This document shows positions 1-11,406 of a DNA stretch of 64,000 nt, in pieces (position 1 is the first letter of the stretch; every line of letters starts with the position of its first letter). This stretch comes from Multifurca ochricompacta (Eukaryota; Basidiomycota; Agaricomycetes; Russulales; Russulaceae). The translations under genes and the position numbers were made by a program. The stretch lies in the NCBI GenBank assembly GCA_022496185.1, contig WTXG01000012.1, positions 248,001 to 312,000 of the forward strand, written 5' to 3'. The notes under the pieces are model-generated. The model was given only the letters and a program-made list of their open reading frames with translations. It was not told where the DNA came from and ran no database searches.

Positions 1-1803
1 ATTGGCGTCCATTCGTTATACTTGTCTGGTACGTCCCATCCATCGTAACGTACGAGGAGCTGACATATATCTGCATGCCCCTGTCGCGCTGCGAAGTGGA
101 CCGGGTATTCTCCATTGCTACTGGGCAGGCTCAAGGCACCATGCTCAAGCAGCAGCAGGACGACGTCCAGATGGCCCGCAAGACTCGCCAACGCAAGGGG
201 ATTAAGGTCACCGTCAGGCGGAGTTGGCTGCGCAGGAACTCCACCTTCCTCGAGTAAAACTCGGACGCAATCTACGGAGCCCTTAAGGGTGGCGTAGACA
301 AGAGGACTATAGTTTTCCATGTCGCGGACATAAGGCGAGACCTTGACCTGGAGAAGCCGCCTACATACATCTACATGCCCATGCATCGCTGCATAGTGGA
401 AGGCCGATCGACCATACACATCAACAATATCTGCTTTGACGTCGTGGGCGAGGCATAAATCAACGAGGCGTAAAGCACCAGCAACTGCGGCCTCATGGAG
501 GCACGTTCTACCGTTGATATCATCAACGAACTGGTAATCAAAGACTTTAGGAGTGGCCAATATGAGGTCCGCAAGCGGCGGTGGAGCGTCAAGGACGGCT
601 CTCCAAAGAATACGCGTGATGTTGCCTTTACCCCAGTGTTGCTGGCCGAGCGTATCTGAATAAACCACCAAGCTTCTAATAGAGGCATCGTCCTCGCTGA
701 GCACGGCCTTCCTGAGGTTGCTCTCCAAATCACGAAACAGTCCCATTTGTGTGTTTCCCTCATTGCTAATCTGTCGGTTGAGAATGAGATCACTGACGGC
801 AGCCCTCTCAGGCTCGAGCTCCACAGAGATGTCTGTAATGTCCACTAAGCATGCCGCCACGGCATCCGACAACTCTGAGATGAGCTGGGGCACACATCAC
901 ATATGAGGATAGACGCATAGTACGATTGTGCTTCACATACCTGGCGATTGAACACAGGTTGAATATCTACCTGGCGAGCGAGATAGAGTTCTTTCGTGGT
1001 CGATTTTGCGCGTTTGTCCCACTTCTTCAAAATCTTTCGGAAACCGGTTGCATTGATCTCGATAAAGTGCTATCATCATGTGAATGAGTATAAGTACTGA
1101 TGTGAGCCGTGCCTGGTTAATTTGAGCACCTGCAGTTTAGAAAGGTCTCGTTCTAGGAGGTGGAAGCCTTCCTCGACAGCCTTCCATTCCACATAATTCT
1201 GTGCGGTATCGTCGAAATATCTGGAGGTGCCCTCAAGGCGGCCGCGCGGCGTTTCGAGAGGAGGGTCTCGAGGCGAAGTTTGAGTTCTGCCTCCTTCCGG
1301 AGATAAAAAGCATTTATCTAAGGGGAGAGGAGGACGTCTATTGGCAACCACCGAAGGGACTAGATGGGCGTTACCTTTTCCAACTCTCGTTCGAGTTTAA
1401 AGAAAAAGGCAGCCTTGTGAGCTTGAAAGTCGGGCCCACGATCGTCATCTTGACCTGACGGGATCAGGGAAGGTTCATTTATTCGGCTAGCAATCTCAAC
1501 TGCGGTGTGGACCCCGGATACTGGCGTCGACGAGGTTGAGTGGCCGGGACGGATGCCAAGAGCGAGGGCAGCCGCCTCAGAAGCCGGGCGCTTCGCGATT
1601 AGGGACGAGACGATTTTCTTGAGAAATTTATAGTCGAGATAGTACTCGGACCACCCGGGAATGACTTCGGCTTGCAGCTGTTTCCCGAACTGAAAATATA
1701 TATAATATATATATATATATAAAGGGGGGAGAGAGAGAGAGGGGGCGTGGAGAGGGATTGTTGGTCACGACGAACTAGAACAAGTGAGTTGACGGACCTT
1801 CAT
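1..1803 (-). CDS. PHO81: SPX-ankyrin phosphate-signalling protein, PHO81/GDE1 type (3' part beyond left edge)
   Basis: In fungi, SPX-ankyrin-GDPD proteins are either the Pho85 CDK inhibitor Pho81 or the glycerophosphocholine phosphodiesterase Gde1. The SPX domain senses inositol pyrophosphates. Reading right to left, a 6-base first coding exon (1803-1798, Met-Lys) is followed by an intron and then FGKQLQAEVIPGWSEYYLDY from 1689, a classic SPX start. Further SPX blocks follow: KINAFYLRKEAELKLRLETL (exon from 1317) and FIEINATGFRKILKKWDK (about 1060), then TTKELYLARQVDIQPVFNRQ. From about 750 to 1 an uninterrupted frame holds ankyrin repeats (NGRTCLHEAAVAGALRLVDL, GRSAFHYAAMHGHVDVCRRL, NGEYPVHFAARQGHADICQL). 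The GDPD domain expected next lies outside the window, so Pho81 and Gde1 cannot be separated. The frame changes without a usable intron near 1235 and near 750. Family assignment is firm; the intact state of the gene is not. Confidence 0.85.
1693..1745. repeat. AT and GA microsatellites in intron 1 of the SPX gene
   Basis: An alternating AT tract is followed directly by a G/A tract. Both lie inside the first intron of the SPX-ankyrin gene, just upstream of the acceptor at about 1690. Such tracts are length-variable; no function is implied. Confidence 0.8.
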
Positions 1804-1990
1804 GAACAGAGTCAAACTCAAAGTAAAATAATTAGATGATGGGAGTGAGAAAGCAGGGAGTAAAGGACGGGGTTGTGAGGACAAGTCATGGATAACGCAG
1901 ACAGGGATTACAAGCGACCGAAAAAGGCAATGAAAGCTTTTTTGATGATGGATGATATTGACGGTTTGCTAATTAGTAAACGAGTGTGTT

Positions 1991-2028
1991 CTCGAACTCG
2001 AACTCGAAATCGCACTCGCACTCGCAGG
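1991..2028. repeat. Degenerate 6-bp tandem repeat (CTCGAA/CTCGCA)
   Basis: About six imperfect hexamer copies lie between the start of the SPX gene (1803) and the stop of PEX12 (2207). The 1804-2206 stretch otherwise shows no gene. It would hold the promoter of the SPX gene and the PEX12 3' end, both on the minus strand. Confidence 0.7.
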
Positions 2029-2206
2029 AAGCCATGCCTATCGATAAAATAAAATAAAAGTGTTCCATGTTCCTTAAACGCGCACAGAGCGATACCGGAC
2101 GAACGTGCGTTAACTTCATCACTCCCGCGGCGACGCCTCGACCCCGTGATACAACCACGATTGGGTGGCCATGGATTGGATTGTCATTCTATACAACACG
2201 AGAAGT

Positions 2207-3582
2207 TCATACAAGCACCTTCCGTAGGTCCCACGTATGCGCTGGTAGAAGCGTGACAGGACACGTTCCGTGTTTCTCTACGTGGCTGAACGCACACCTG
2301 TAACAAAATACATAACCCGAAGGAAGTGCTGTCGCATTCGAGATGGCCGACTGGCACAGTGGACAATACCCATATTTTGTCCAGTCAACCGGTATCCCTT
2401 TTGGATGGGGCTCGAGTAAGCGAGGTGGAGGGATTGCAGGGCCGAGTGGCGACGTCGAAAGAACTCGAGCTGGAGATGACGGGGAATACCACCACTCGAG
2501 AAATTTAATAAAAAAGATGGCCGTTGGAAGTAGCAATTTGAGAGAGTCCAGGAGAAGGCGGGGTGATGTTAAAATGAGGCGACGCAAAACGGATATCAAG
2601 CCGCCGCTTTTCTCTAGTGGCTTCGTCTTGTCGGCCACGGCTGCTGCTGCTCGCTACATAAATTAGGTCAGTAAGTTCGCGCCAAGCAAGATGAGTACGT
2701 ATGCTCACCAGATCTTCGACTCCTAATCTGCGGAGATCAACACCAACCCACGACAGCCAAGGCCGATAGAATGGCGTCTTTTCAAACGCGTACGCAACAT
2801 TGTACGCCAGGAGCCAGCCTTCAAAGGTCGTGTTGACCCATGGATATGTTCGCTTGTACAACCTTCGCAGGCGACCTCGGAACGACTGAGTTCACGTCAG
2901 TTCGCGTGCCACATGTGCGATTGCATCCTACCATACCTGTTCGGTCAACACTTGCATTTGCTGAGCACCATCGTCAAGTATGTCAGCCCCTCCGCCAAGG
3001 TCTTCGTAGTAATCTTGAGCCTTGGCACGAAAATAGGGAAGGCCAACCTGTCAACGCATTAGGATTCTACCTTGATGCATTGAGAACCCCTTACCAGGAC
3101 AACTAGCGAGCGCCAGACCTCGCGGTCCCTCAATCTCTCTTCTGCGGGAACACCACCGACAGCGGCCCGGGCTCTCTCCGTCTCAATAAACGGTCTCCTC
3201 CTTCGTTTGAGGCCGTAGAAATTCTCTGCAAAGGAGGCATCTGCCACGCCACGCATATCTGAACATTTCCTCGGATGAGTCTGACTAAGAGATGCTCACT
3301 GTGCTTGCGAAGATAGTGTCGCTCGACGTAGAGCATGATCAGTGCGTAAAATTCCTCGTGCCGATTGACTATTCGCAGCAGGTACCGGGGATATCTTTGT
3401 GCGAAAACCTGGAGATATATGTCGGATAAGGACACTGTAAAGCATGTTTTGTCAACGACTTGACTCACCGAAAGAACATACTTGAGTGCAGGCTGTAAAA
3501 GATCTCTAAGCTGCTCCTGGGCGAGGAGCTCAAAGAGAGATGGCTTCAAAGGATCCCCCCCATACTCGTGAAAAAAATCCAT
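2207..3582 (-). CDS. PEX12: Peroxisome biogenesis RING peroxin PEX12
   Basis: Pex12 is one of three RING peroxins (with Pex2 and Pex10) that form the peroxisomal membrane ubiquitin ligase recycling the import receptor Pex5. The ATG at 3582 opens [20 protein letters not shown], typical of the family. Conserved blocks follow: [60 protein letters not shown] and [18 protein letters not shown], the last a membrane segment. The C-terminal RING-like domain reads CPLC, then GYVFCYRC, then CPVTLLPA, ending KVLV-stop. Pex12 RINGs keep only part of the zinc ligand set, as seen here. Several short introns are present; one, in frame and 60 nt, separates YVLS from VFAQ near 3415-3475. The 5' flank is shared with the plus-strand gene at 4129. 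Confidence 0.93.
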
Positions 3583-4128
3583 TTTATTTGTGGTCTATGA
3601 TATGAAGAAAGCCTTGGAAGTCGTCGTTGGTGGTGGGTTCGACCGACCAATAATAGAAATGATTGTTGAATAACCACCGTTTCAGGTCCGGCCCGAATAC
3701 TCCGAAGCGGATGAAGTAGATACACTTTACACTTTGCTTGGAGGGAAGTATGGCGCATGGCGTTTTGGCATTTTTTAAAAATCTTTCTTTCAATTGATTT
3801 CTATAACAAAAAACATTGGGAACGTAGATTATGCCAGATAAAAGGTGTATGCTTCCGCAATGCTAGTACACTAGCCCCCGCTCCCAACCACCCTCGGTTT
3901 TTGTTTTTGATTCCGTACGCGACTCATTGGTGATTTTGTGTTCTTGCTCTTCCTTTCCTTTCACTCAATTGGTGCTGACACGAGAATTCGGTGTCTTCAA
4001 CTACGTCAAAACGAATTTGCTGTGTGGAAGTCGGTTTTATTGTGTCCTTTGGTCTCTTCCTTTCCCAGTCTCGGCACGGCGTCCACCACGTCAGACAATT
4101 CCTCTTCCTTTCAAACATTTCGAGGATC
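3583..4128. promoter_or_regulatory. Divergent intergenic region between PEX12 and the UPF0303 gene
   Basis: This 546-bp stretch separates two divergently transcribed genes and should contain both promoters. It is rich in T and CT runs on the plus strand, as is common upstream of basidiomycete starts. Open frames here show no family resemblance. I see no tRNA or repeat. Confidence 0.45.
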
Positions 4129-5239
4129 CCATGAGCTACTTAAACGGCTACCGGGAGCAGCAGCATAATGCCAGCAGTATCCCTCCTTTCGAAGTGTGCG
4201 TGCTTACCTCCCCTCAGCCTCGTGTCATTTCTTCCTCCACGCTCTTGCTATCTGCTGCACGCAACTTGCCCATTTCCTTGCAGAGCATATCACAAATAGC
4301 TGCCTTCAACTATGTTGCCTTCCCCTTCCTTTAAATGTTCCTTGCGCACTTTCTCCATATTACCTGGATCCTGATGTCGTTGTACCGCCACTCCCTCAGG
4401 CCCATGCCACCAACCGATGCGGAACTCGCGACAAAGGCCTTAGACGAGGAAGCTACCTACCGCTTCCCATCATTCTCTGCAAACGACGCTGTCACTCTAG
4501 GTCTCTCTATGCGAAAGCGTTTCCGTGCGTCCTCCCGACACCAGCGCCTCGGCCGCGGACTCGTTATTTCGATTCAGACCATTGTTGGACACACATTATT
4601 CTCATGCACAGTGGGTGACCTCGGGAACACTGTGGGTGACGTTAGCTTGGACAGTTGGACTTGTTTGGACGGGATGATTTCTGTGGTGCGTCGGACGGGT
4701 CATTCGAGCTTTTATGTGGAGAAGGGTATGGGAGCGATGGGAAAGACGCCCAAACAACTGGGTCTTCCGAGTGACCTTCGGATACATGGAGGAGGTGAGC
4801 CAATTCATACTCCCTCCACGCCTCGGTACAATCGCTTCCGACCTGATGTCGTGACACATAGCCTTTCCATTATGGCTTCAGGTGAGTATTACCCCAGGAA
4901 GCCAGGTTGCTTTGTGTAAATAACCCTTCTGCAGAACGCGCCATGTTGTCCCATCGCCGTCATCGCCTGCTATTCCGGATCAAGTGCAGACGATCATCAT
5001 GTTCGTCACGCAGTCGTTGTCTGACTGAAACCTAATGTCAACCTTTCCGCCAGATGGTTGTGACCTCTGTACGGGACTACTTGCGCAAAATGTCAGAGAC
5101 GACCGATAAACCTCCACTTGGCTCACGGGGGCCGGTCAGAATGCCATCACCTGTCATTCATGACGGCAGCACTGTAAGCACTCCTACTGAATATGTATGG
5201 TATGACCTTCTAATGTTCAATTGGCCAAGGAGTGGATAA
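4129..5239 (+). CDS. UPF0303 / haem-degrading-domain protein (YBR137W-like)
   Basis: This belongs to the UPF0303 (DUF336, HbpS-like fold) family that includes yeast YBR137W, a small cytosolic protein of ill-defined role linked to tail-anchored protein delivery. Diagnostic blocks: FPSFSANDAVTLGLSMRKRF, GRGLVISIQTIVGHTLFSCT, DVSLDSWTCLDGMISVVRRT, GHSSFYVEKGMGAMGKTPKQ, then after an intron NAPCCPIAVIACYSGSSADD and VVTSVRDYLRKMSE. The start is uncertain. An ATG at 4129 gives MSYLNGYREQQHNASSIPPF and splices in frame into the exon beginning at about 4405; a later ATG at 4407 is the alternative. The 3' end is also open: either the stop at 5239, or an intron from GTATGG (about 5194) into a short extra exon. 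The 3' end abuts the convergent mtSSB gene. Confidence 0.85.
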
Positions 5240-5392
5240 GTAATTCTGCAGTGGGTAAAATATATCGGCCATCACAATTCGAGGAGGGACACGAGTCGGA
5301 GGGAGTGCCATGATTCTGTGCAATTAAGTAGGGATCGTATAACAAAATGTAAATACCAAGGCGAACAGGTCACGATGTGTCACTGGATCATT

Positions 5393-6090
5393 CTAAGAAC
5401 TTTCTTCAGGGCTCTCCTCGCCCGACTGTGGCGGGCTCCGAAGCACTCTGATATTTTCTGAAGGATATGAGACACCTGATGGATGAAATGGGGGACCACT
5501 CTATGCGTACCATGACGAAGGAATATTTGTCGCTGACCCTGGGGTGTGTTGGGGTCCGCTGTGGGATCAGGTTCACGCAGCTCGAAGTTGGCTTCCACAT
5601 AAACATGAGAGCCCTTCTGTAGGTTACGAAGGTAATTATTTGAGACGGGGTTGAAGGATAGGATATGATGCCAGGTAGTCTTGGACTCTGGACGAGCTTG
5701 ATAAAATAAATAAATAAAGGAATGCGTCAGACTGCGTAGCCTTGTCCGTATATGCACGATGGACGTACTTCCGTCGGGGCCTGGGGAGGAGGGGGATAAT
5801 TTGTCGTGGCTACGGAATAGCTAGTAATAGGAGGACTTAAGTCCGCGCGCGAACTTGGAAGAGAATAGTTGCGCACGAGACATATTCCTTGTCACTCTTC
5901 GTTGTACGGACCTCAGGATCCCTGCCCAGACGACCAATGAGGATGAGTTTGGATACGTCGGATGAACGCGACGCGGTAGTTGAAAATGCCTGTGATATCC
6001 CATCTATGAGAAATGGTTAAGGGTGATGAGAAGTATACACACGCGAGTAACTGGTTTTCGTTGACATTGACGCACGATGGAGAATAACAT
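5393..6090 (-). CDS. RIM1: Mitochondrial single-stranded DNA-binding protein
   Basis: This is an OB-fold SSB protecting single-stranded mitochondrial DNA during replication. My hand-built model starts with ATG at 6090 (MLFSIVRQCQRKPVTRV), a basic leader suited to mitochondrial import. An intron with donor GTATAC precedes GISQAFSTTASRSSDVSKLI, LIGRLGRDPEVRTTKSDKEY and VSYSVATTNYPPPPQAPTE. A later exon holds SKTTWHHILSFNPVSNNYL, GSHVYVEANFELREPDPTAD and the C-terminal NIRVLRSPPQSGEESPEESS, ending at TAG 5393-5395. The short acidic tail is typical of SSBs. The junction around 5690-5760 is not fully resolved. The gene is convergent with its left neighbour and divergent from HBS1, only 218 bp away. 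Confidence 0.88.
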
Positions 6091-6308
6091 GGTCCTGGCC
6101 TTGTCTCTCTTTTCACTCCTGTCCTAGTTGGTGTTGGTGTTGTAGTTTTTGTTTTTTGTTATTTGTCTGTCACGGGGTGTGACACACACCAACCTGGCGC
6201 CTTTATCCGCTGCGTTGTGCCTCCCCTCAACCACATGTTTGAATAGACCAGCTCAATATCCCGTTAATCACCATTCTCAAGACTTTTGTAAAACGCTGTA
6301 TTTCCATC
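6091..6308. promoter_or_regulatory. Short bidirectional promoter between mtSSB and HBS1
   Basis: Only 218 bp separate the ATG of the mitochondrial SSB (6090, minus) from the ATG of HBS1 (6309, plus). It contains a T-rich run and a GTGTTGGTGTTG stretch around 6129-6141. Any core promoter elements for both genes must lie here; I cannot assign individual sites. Confidence 0.5.
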
Positions 6309-9300
6309 ATGTCCAGGCATAGATTTGTCAGAAATCTAGATCTAGATGGTAAGTATTTCCCATTTTGCGTTCATTATTTTCACTAAACTCTTCCACAGAA
6401 GAGCGCGACGACGGCGCTCTTTCCGATGGTGGTGATGATATGACGCTGAGCAACATGGTAAGAACACTTTCTTGTTTTGAAACAGTATTCCCTTGCTGTC
6501 TGTTGACGTGCGCTTTCGGTTTGGTTCTCAGCGCAAATGGAGACAGGGCTCGAGAATGTCCGCGCCATATTGGGCTCAGAGGAACAATGTGGATTTACAG
6601 ATTCTTTCATTAAAGAATCTTTGTGGGACTGCTACTTTGACGTCGATAAGACGGTTGAGTGGTTAAAGGGTATGTCCTATGCATATATGGCCGGCAGAAG
6701 GTCTGACACCTCCTGAAGAGGAGCAAGAGAGGAAAAACGCTGCACGCGAGAGAAAAGGTGAGCCGTAGTTCCTTATTTTAGTTCTCTTTGGATGGTCCGT
6801 TCCATTATTTCCCCTTTCACTCTCTCCTTTTTACACCTTCTGGCCCTTACTTAAGGCGGTATGGCGACGGTCGCGAGAAGGTGCATCTCTACTTGCTTCA
6901 GCCCCCTTCCCCGTCAATGCTATGGAGATTGTCGAGCTTGACTGCTTTTGTCGTTCAGAAACTGGAGCCGCCTTTTCTGATGAAGATGTCGTTGTTAAGG
7001 GCATGAACGCTGCCCAAATCCATGCCGCAAGGATGGCCCAACTGGCCGAGGGTCGCTCTGCACCTGGCTTTACTTCCTTCCCCAATGATCACTTGCCAAG
7101 TATCCAGCCTCTAGAAGACTATAATTCTGTCTCGGAGGCAGATATGTATGTTCGACGCTTGAGCACCATCACGGAGCGGACAGAAAAGACGGAGTTAACT
7201 GAAGCCCCTCCGCGATCCTCACAAAGTATCGCCTTCAGCAGCCGTCGTAGCCCACGTGCTCTAAGCTCCGTAACTGAATCGTCATACGGGGAAGTCATTG
7301 GTAAGCTGCATTGACATGTTTAAATCACTTTCTCAACGGGCTTCAGAATCGCGCTTAGGTCGAACGAACTTACCCGTTGATCCGAACACGATACGACCGT
7401 CCCCTCCCCCATCTGCTTTGCGACTGTCCCGCGATGAGTTCGAAGCATATGATTCGGGTGATGGCGAGTCCACTCGCACGGTGACCCCTCCATTGCGAGC
7501 ACCCAGTGTTCCCATTTCCTCTCTCGACACAATTCCCGACATCCCTGACAACCAAACCAAATCTACTCGCAACCCGTCATCCAATTTACAACGCTCAAAT
7601 TCCGCACAGCGGGCCATCCCGGTGCAAGTCTTTAAATCCTCCCCTTCCAAGGGTCTTACTGCTCCTGTCGACAAACCACTACCTGAGCTTCCACTCCCGA
7701 GTGAACCTCGCCACTCTGTAGTAGAATCACGTGCTTCCTCAGGTCGTCCTAGAAAGTCTAAACTGTCCGCCCTTGCGAACTCAAGAGTTACTAGCTCCAA
7801 GGCGAGTACGATCACCCAGAGTTCTCGTCTGAGCTCAAGCACTCTCGGGACTTCGTCTGTGCGCACTTACCCGGCGCTGCGTCCATCGTCTGGATCTGAG
7901 CTATCCCTGATCGAAGAGGAGACGAATTCTGCCACCTCCTCCATTGTTCATCAAGCTTTATTAACCGCTTTGAATCAGGAAGCTGCGGATCGCTCTGCTG
8001 TAGCGCCACAGAAACAAGATAAGGAGGTTCAGTACGACTCGACTACACCATCATCCTCAAGTTCGAAGTCTACGGCAAGCCAACCTCCGAGGCGAAGGGT
8101 GGCTCCCCTGTGATGTTTTATACGGCTGCGGAAAGCCCGCTCACTTCTTCGAGCGAGCGTCCAGCTTCCAAACTCGCAAAGTTGGCTCAAGCAAAGTCCA
8201 AACAAGGTGGCTCAGGAATTCGGAAACCAAAGGTCCCCCGGTCGCCGTCGCCGTCTACACTTCTTCGCAGTACGCATACGGAATACTTAACACCTATCGC
8301 TAACGGGCCAACTGCGACGACTGCTATCACGACTTTGTATCAATCGTTGGACCATCTCATCTCACCCGCACGATCCGTTCTGCCACCGTCTTTCCCACCT
8401 GCTGAGCACATGTCCTCGTCAGCGTCGTCGCCGGAACCGAAGCAATCCAAGTTGGCGATGAAAGCGAAAAAATCGCACCAAAAACGTAGTACCAGTGCTG
8501 AGGATGAGCAGGCATACCTCCCTGTACCAGTCCACGCGATGTTCAAGCCCGAGGGCCACCGTTCCCGTGCGTCGCCCTCAACCTTCGCTTCCATCTTACT
8601 AGATGGAATTCCTCTGACATCTGACGAAGATAAAGGACATCGGAAGGAGCATCGGGATAAGCTGCCACGAGAACGGCGTCGCGGCCACGGTCATTCAAAC
8701 CCCGCGTCCCCGCTGGATGAGTCTACGGCTAACGTGAAGGCCTCATCGCCTAAACGTAAATCTTCCGCAGCCAAGGCAGCGAGTATACCACTCGCTCCGC
8801 TCGGTCCTTTCGCCTTCGACATTCCATCTCCGGATGACATTGTATTTAATGCACGTCGCGATACTTCACTTGCGCGTTCAGCCTCCGATGGCTCTACCCT
8901 AACTGCCTTCCCTGCTTCCACGGCGTATTCGCGTTCTTCTTTCACTTCGGGTTCTCGGGTTTCTACCTTTGCGGATTAGTTTGTGTTGCTGTCGCGAACA
9001 TGTACTGACTAGATTGATGTGCAAATATTATTTAGCTGCGAAGGAGCGCGAGAAGGCGCAGAAGCTTGCTGTACAGAAGAAGATTGCTGAGACGCAAGTG
9101 GCATCGAGAGCTGCAAACCGTGCGATATCACAAAAATCACCGAAAGCCGCGAAAACTGCCAAGATAACGGGAACTGCTAGCGGTGCTGCGACACCGTTGC
9201 GGAAGGACTCTGAGCAGCGAAATATTGACTTGTCTGCTTTAGGCTTGGGTGTGGAGGAAAGGCTGCCCGTTTATGAGGAACCACCAACAATGACACTTGC

Positions 9301-11088
9301 GCGGGAAAAGGTACTTGAGGAGGCAATGAAGGCACTAGAGGCAGAAAGTAAAGGCCTGACAGGTATTAGTCTCGTCATCATTGGTGAGTCAAGTCGATAA
9401 TGTTCCATTGCAGGCTCTGATAACTCATCAGGGCATGTCGATGCTGGCAAGTCGACACTATGGGAAGGTTGCTGTACGAACTCGGTCACGTAGAAGAAAA
9501 AACAAAAATGGCAAATGAAAGAGCGAGTAGTAAGATTGGCAAAGGAAGTTTCAGCTGGGCGTGGCAGTTTGATGGTACTACAGAAGAGCGCGAAAGGTGA
9601 ATACAACTCGTCCTTAGTCTTAGCGGATGTTGGAAAGTGATATCAAAAACAGAGGTATAACCATGGATATTGCCGTGCAGGTTCTTTCAACACCCCACAA
9701 GAACATCACTATACTCGATGCCCCAGGACATCGGGATTTCATTCCGAACATGATATCCGGCGCGTCTCAGGCAGACTGCGCCCTTCTTGTTGTAGGCGCC
9801 TCGAAGGGTGAGTTCGAGGCAGGTTTCGACCGTGGCGGGCAGACGCGCGAGCATGTTTTACTCGTTCGTAGCCTGGGAGTCACACAGATCGTGGCAGCCA
9901 TAAATAAGCTTGATCTGGTTTGTTACAGCTTCCAATTATGGGCAAGTGTTCACTGCTCGTAGGTCGACTGGTCGAAGGAACGCTACGAAAGCATCTGCAA
10001 TCAACTTAAAGCATTCCTCGTCCAGTCGGGCTTCCAGGCGTCCAAGACTCATTTCGTCCCTGTTGGTGCGATGTTAGGTGTGAATCTGGTCAGTCACAAA
10101 GGTCAAGATATAGTTGCCCTCAACAGCTGGTACTCGGGTCCTACCCTCGTAGAGTTGTTGGGTCTGTTATTGGCCATAGCTGTAGGCCATCAAATTCTGA
10201 CTCTTGGTAATACCGTAGATCGCCTCCAAGCCCCTACGCGTGATATCACCTCACCCTTACGGTTTCCAGTTTCCAATGTATTTAAGGGCCAAGGTTCTTC
10301 CACCGGCGTTTGGGGCAGAGTTTGCGGTGGCATAGTGCAAGTTGGTGAACGCCTACGTGTCCTGCCCGGAGATGAGACTGCTGTGGTGAAAGGTTAGACT
10401 TGCTTGCTTATTTATTATCTGACATGAGCAAACCTTTTCCTCAGGGATAGAGACAGAGACAGACAGGGTACAGTGGGCTGCTGCAGGGTCCAATGTCACC
10501 CTGTATTTGATTTCGATCGATCCTATTCATCTCAGTATGGAGAGTGTGTTATGCCCACCGGCGAGCCCCGTCGAACTGGCTTCCGCCTTCACAGCAAGGA
10601 TCATCGTTTTCGATATACAAGTACCGATTCTCGCAGGAGCATCAGTGAGTGGGTGACTAACTTGACGCCTTCGAGCTGACACAAGTTGTAGATCGAGCTG
10701 TTTCATCACTCTCGTCATGTGCCAGCGGCCATATCGAAACTGAATGCAACGTTAGATCGCGCGTCCGGAGCTATCATTAAGGCATACCCTCGGTTCGTCT
10801 GATTTACTATTGAACCAAGCCTGCGTTGTCACCGCTGCGTATAGCGTTTTGACAAAGGGTACCTCTGCGGAGTCCAAATCACGATACGACAAGCTGCATT
10901 CGCCGGCTCCGGGGCACGGAACGTTACTATTCCGTTGGAAACCTTTTCCACAAACAAAGAAATGGGTCGTATCCTGGTCCGCAGAGGAGGTGAAACAATC
11001 GCTGCTGGCGAGTATCATTGCTAATCCTCTTATTTCACTTTCCGACCTTAATTGATATGCAGGAATTGTATTGGAGATTATTCGTTGA
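6309..11088 (+). CDS. HBS1: HBS1-like translational GTPase (ribosome rescue)
   Basis: Hbs1 is the eRF3/EF-1alpha-like GTPase that works with Dom34/Pelota to split stalled ribosomes in no-go and non-stop decay. ATG 6309 opens [13 protein letters not shown]; after two introns comes the HBS1_N fold ([37 protein letters not shown]). A very long Ser/Pro/Lys-rich disordered region follows (about 6950-9000). The GTPase shows G1 GHVDAGKST (about 9432), [18 protein letters not shown]3 DAPGHRDF, G4 NKLD and [20 protein letters not shown]. Domains II and III include [32 protein letters not shown] and [18 protein letters not shown], ending EIIR-stop at 11086-11088. The last intron appears to be GC-AG (donor GCGAGT, about 11008). 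Frame breaks without introns occur near 8105, 9459 (inside the P-loop helix) and 10871, each repaired by adding one base. Confidence 0.92.
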
Positions 11089-11406
11089 ACTATGACGAAA
11101 GACTATAACTTATGGTAATATCGAGAGTAGTGATCCTGTATGTGATAAACCTAGCCTTGCCTTTCACGTCCGTCAGCTTCTGTGCACGATGCCATTCATG
11201 CCCAAGCTCATATGATGACTCTTGAAGCGTTCGTACACAGAATAAAATTGGAATGACGATGGAAGGCCAATGATACTTGATAAAAATATAAGAATTAATC
11301 ATAATATGACTGATCATTTGACGTGTGATCGTTGTTGCGTCCAATAAGTGATCCTTTCTCTCAACGGTCTACTCCTTCCCCTCCCCCTCCCTCTTTCCCT
11401 CCTCAA
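11089..11406. other. Intergenic region between HBS1 and orphan gene
   Basis: These 318 bp between two same-strand genes hold no recognisable coding sequence or RNA gene. The end nearest 11407 is CT-rich on the plus strand, like many basidiomycete promoters and 5' leaders. Confidence 0.5.

Noticed and set aside
371..793. 140-codon minus-strand open frame and plus-strand frames at 2-297
   Set aside because: They are shadows; the true minus-strand frame here is the ankyrin array of the SPX gene, which is open without a stop from about 750 to the left edge.
3635..3660. GGTTCGACCGACC, resembling a tRNA B box
   Set aside because: No matching A box, no acceptor stem and no cloverleaf in the surrounding 100 bases.
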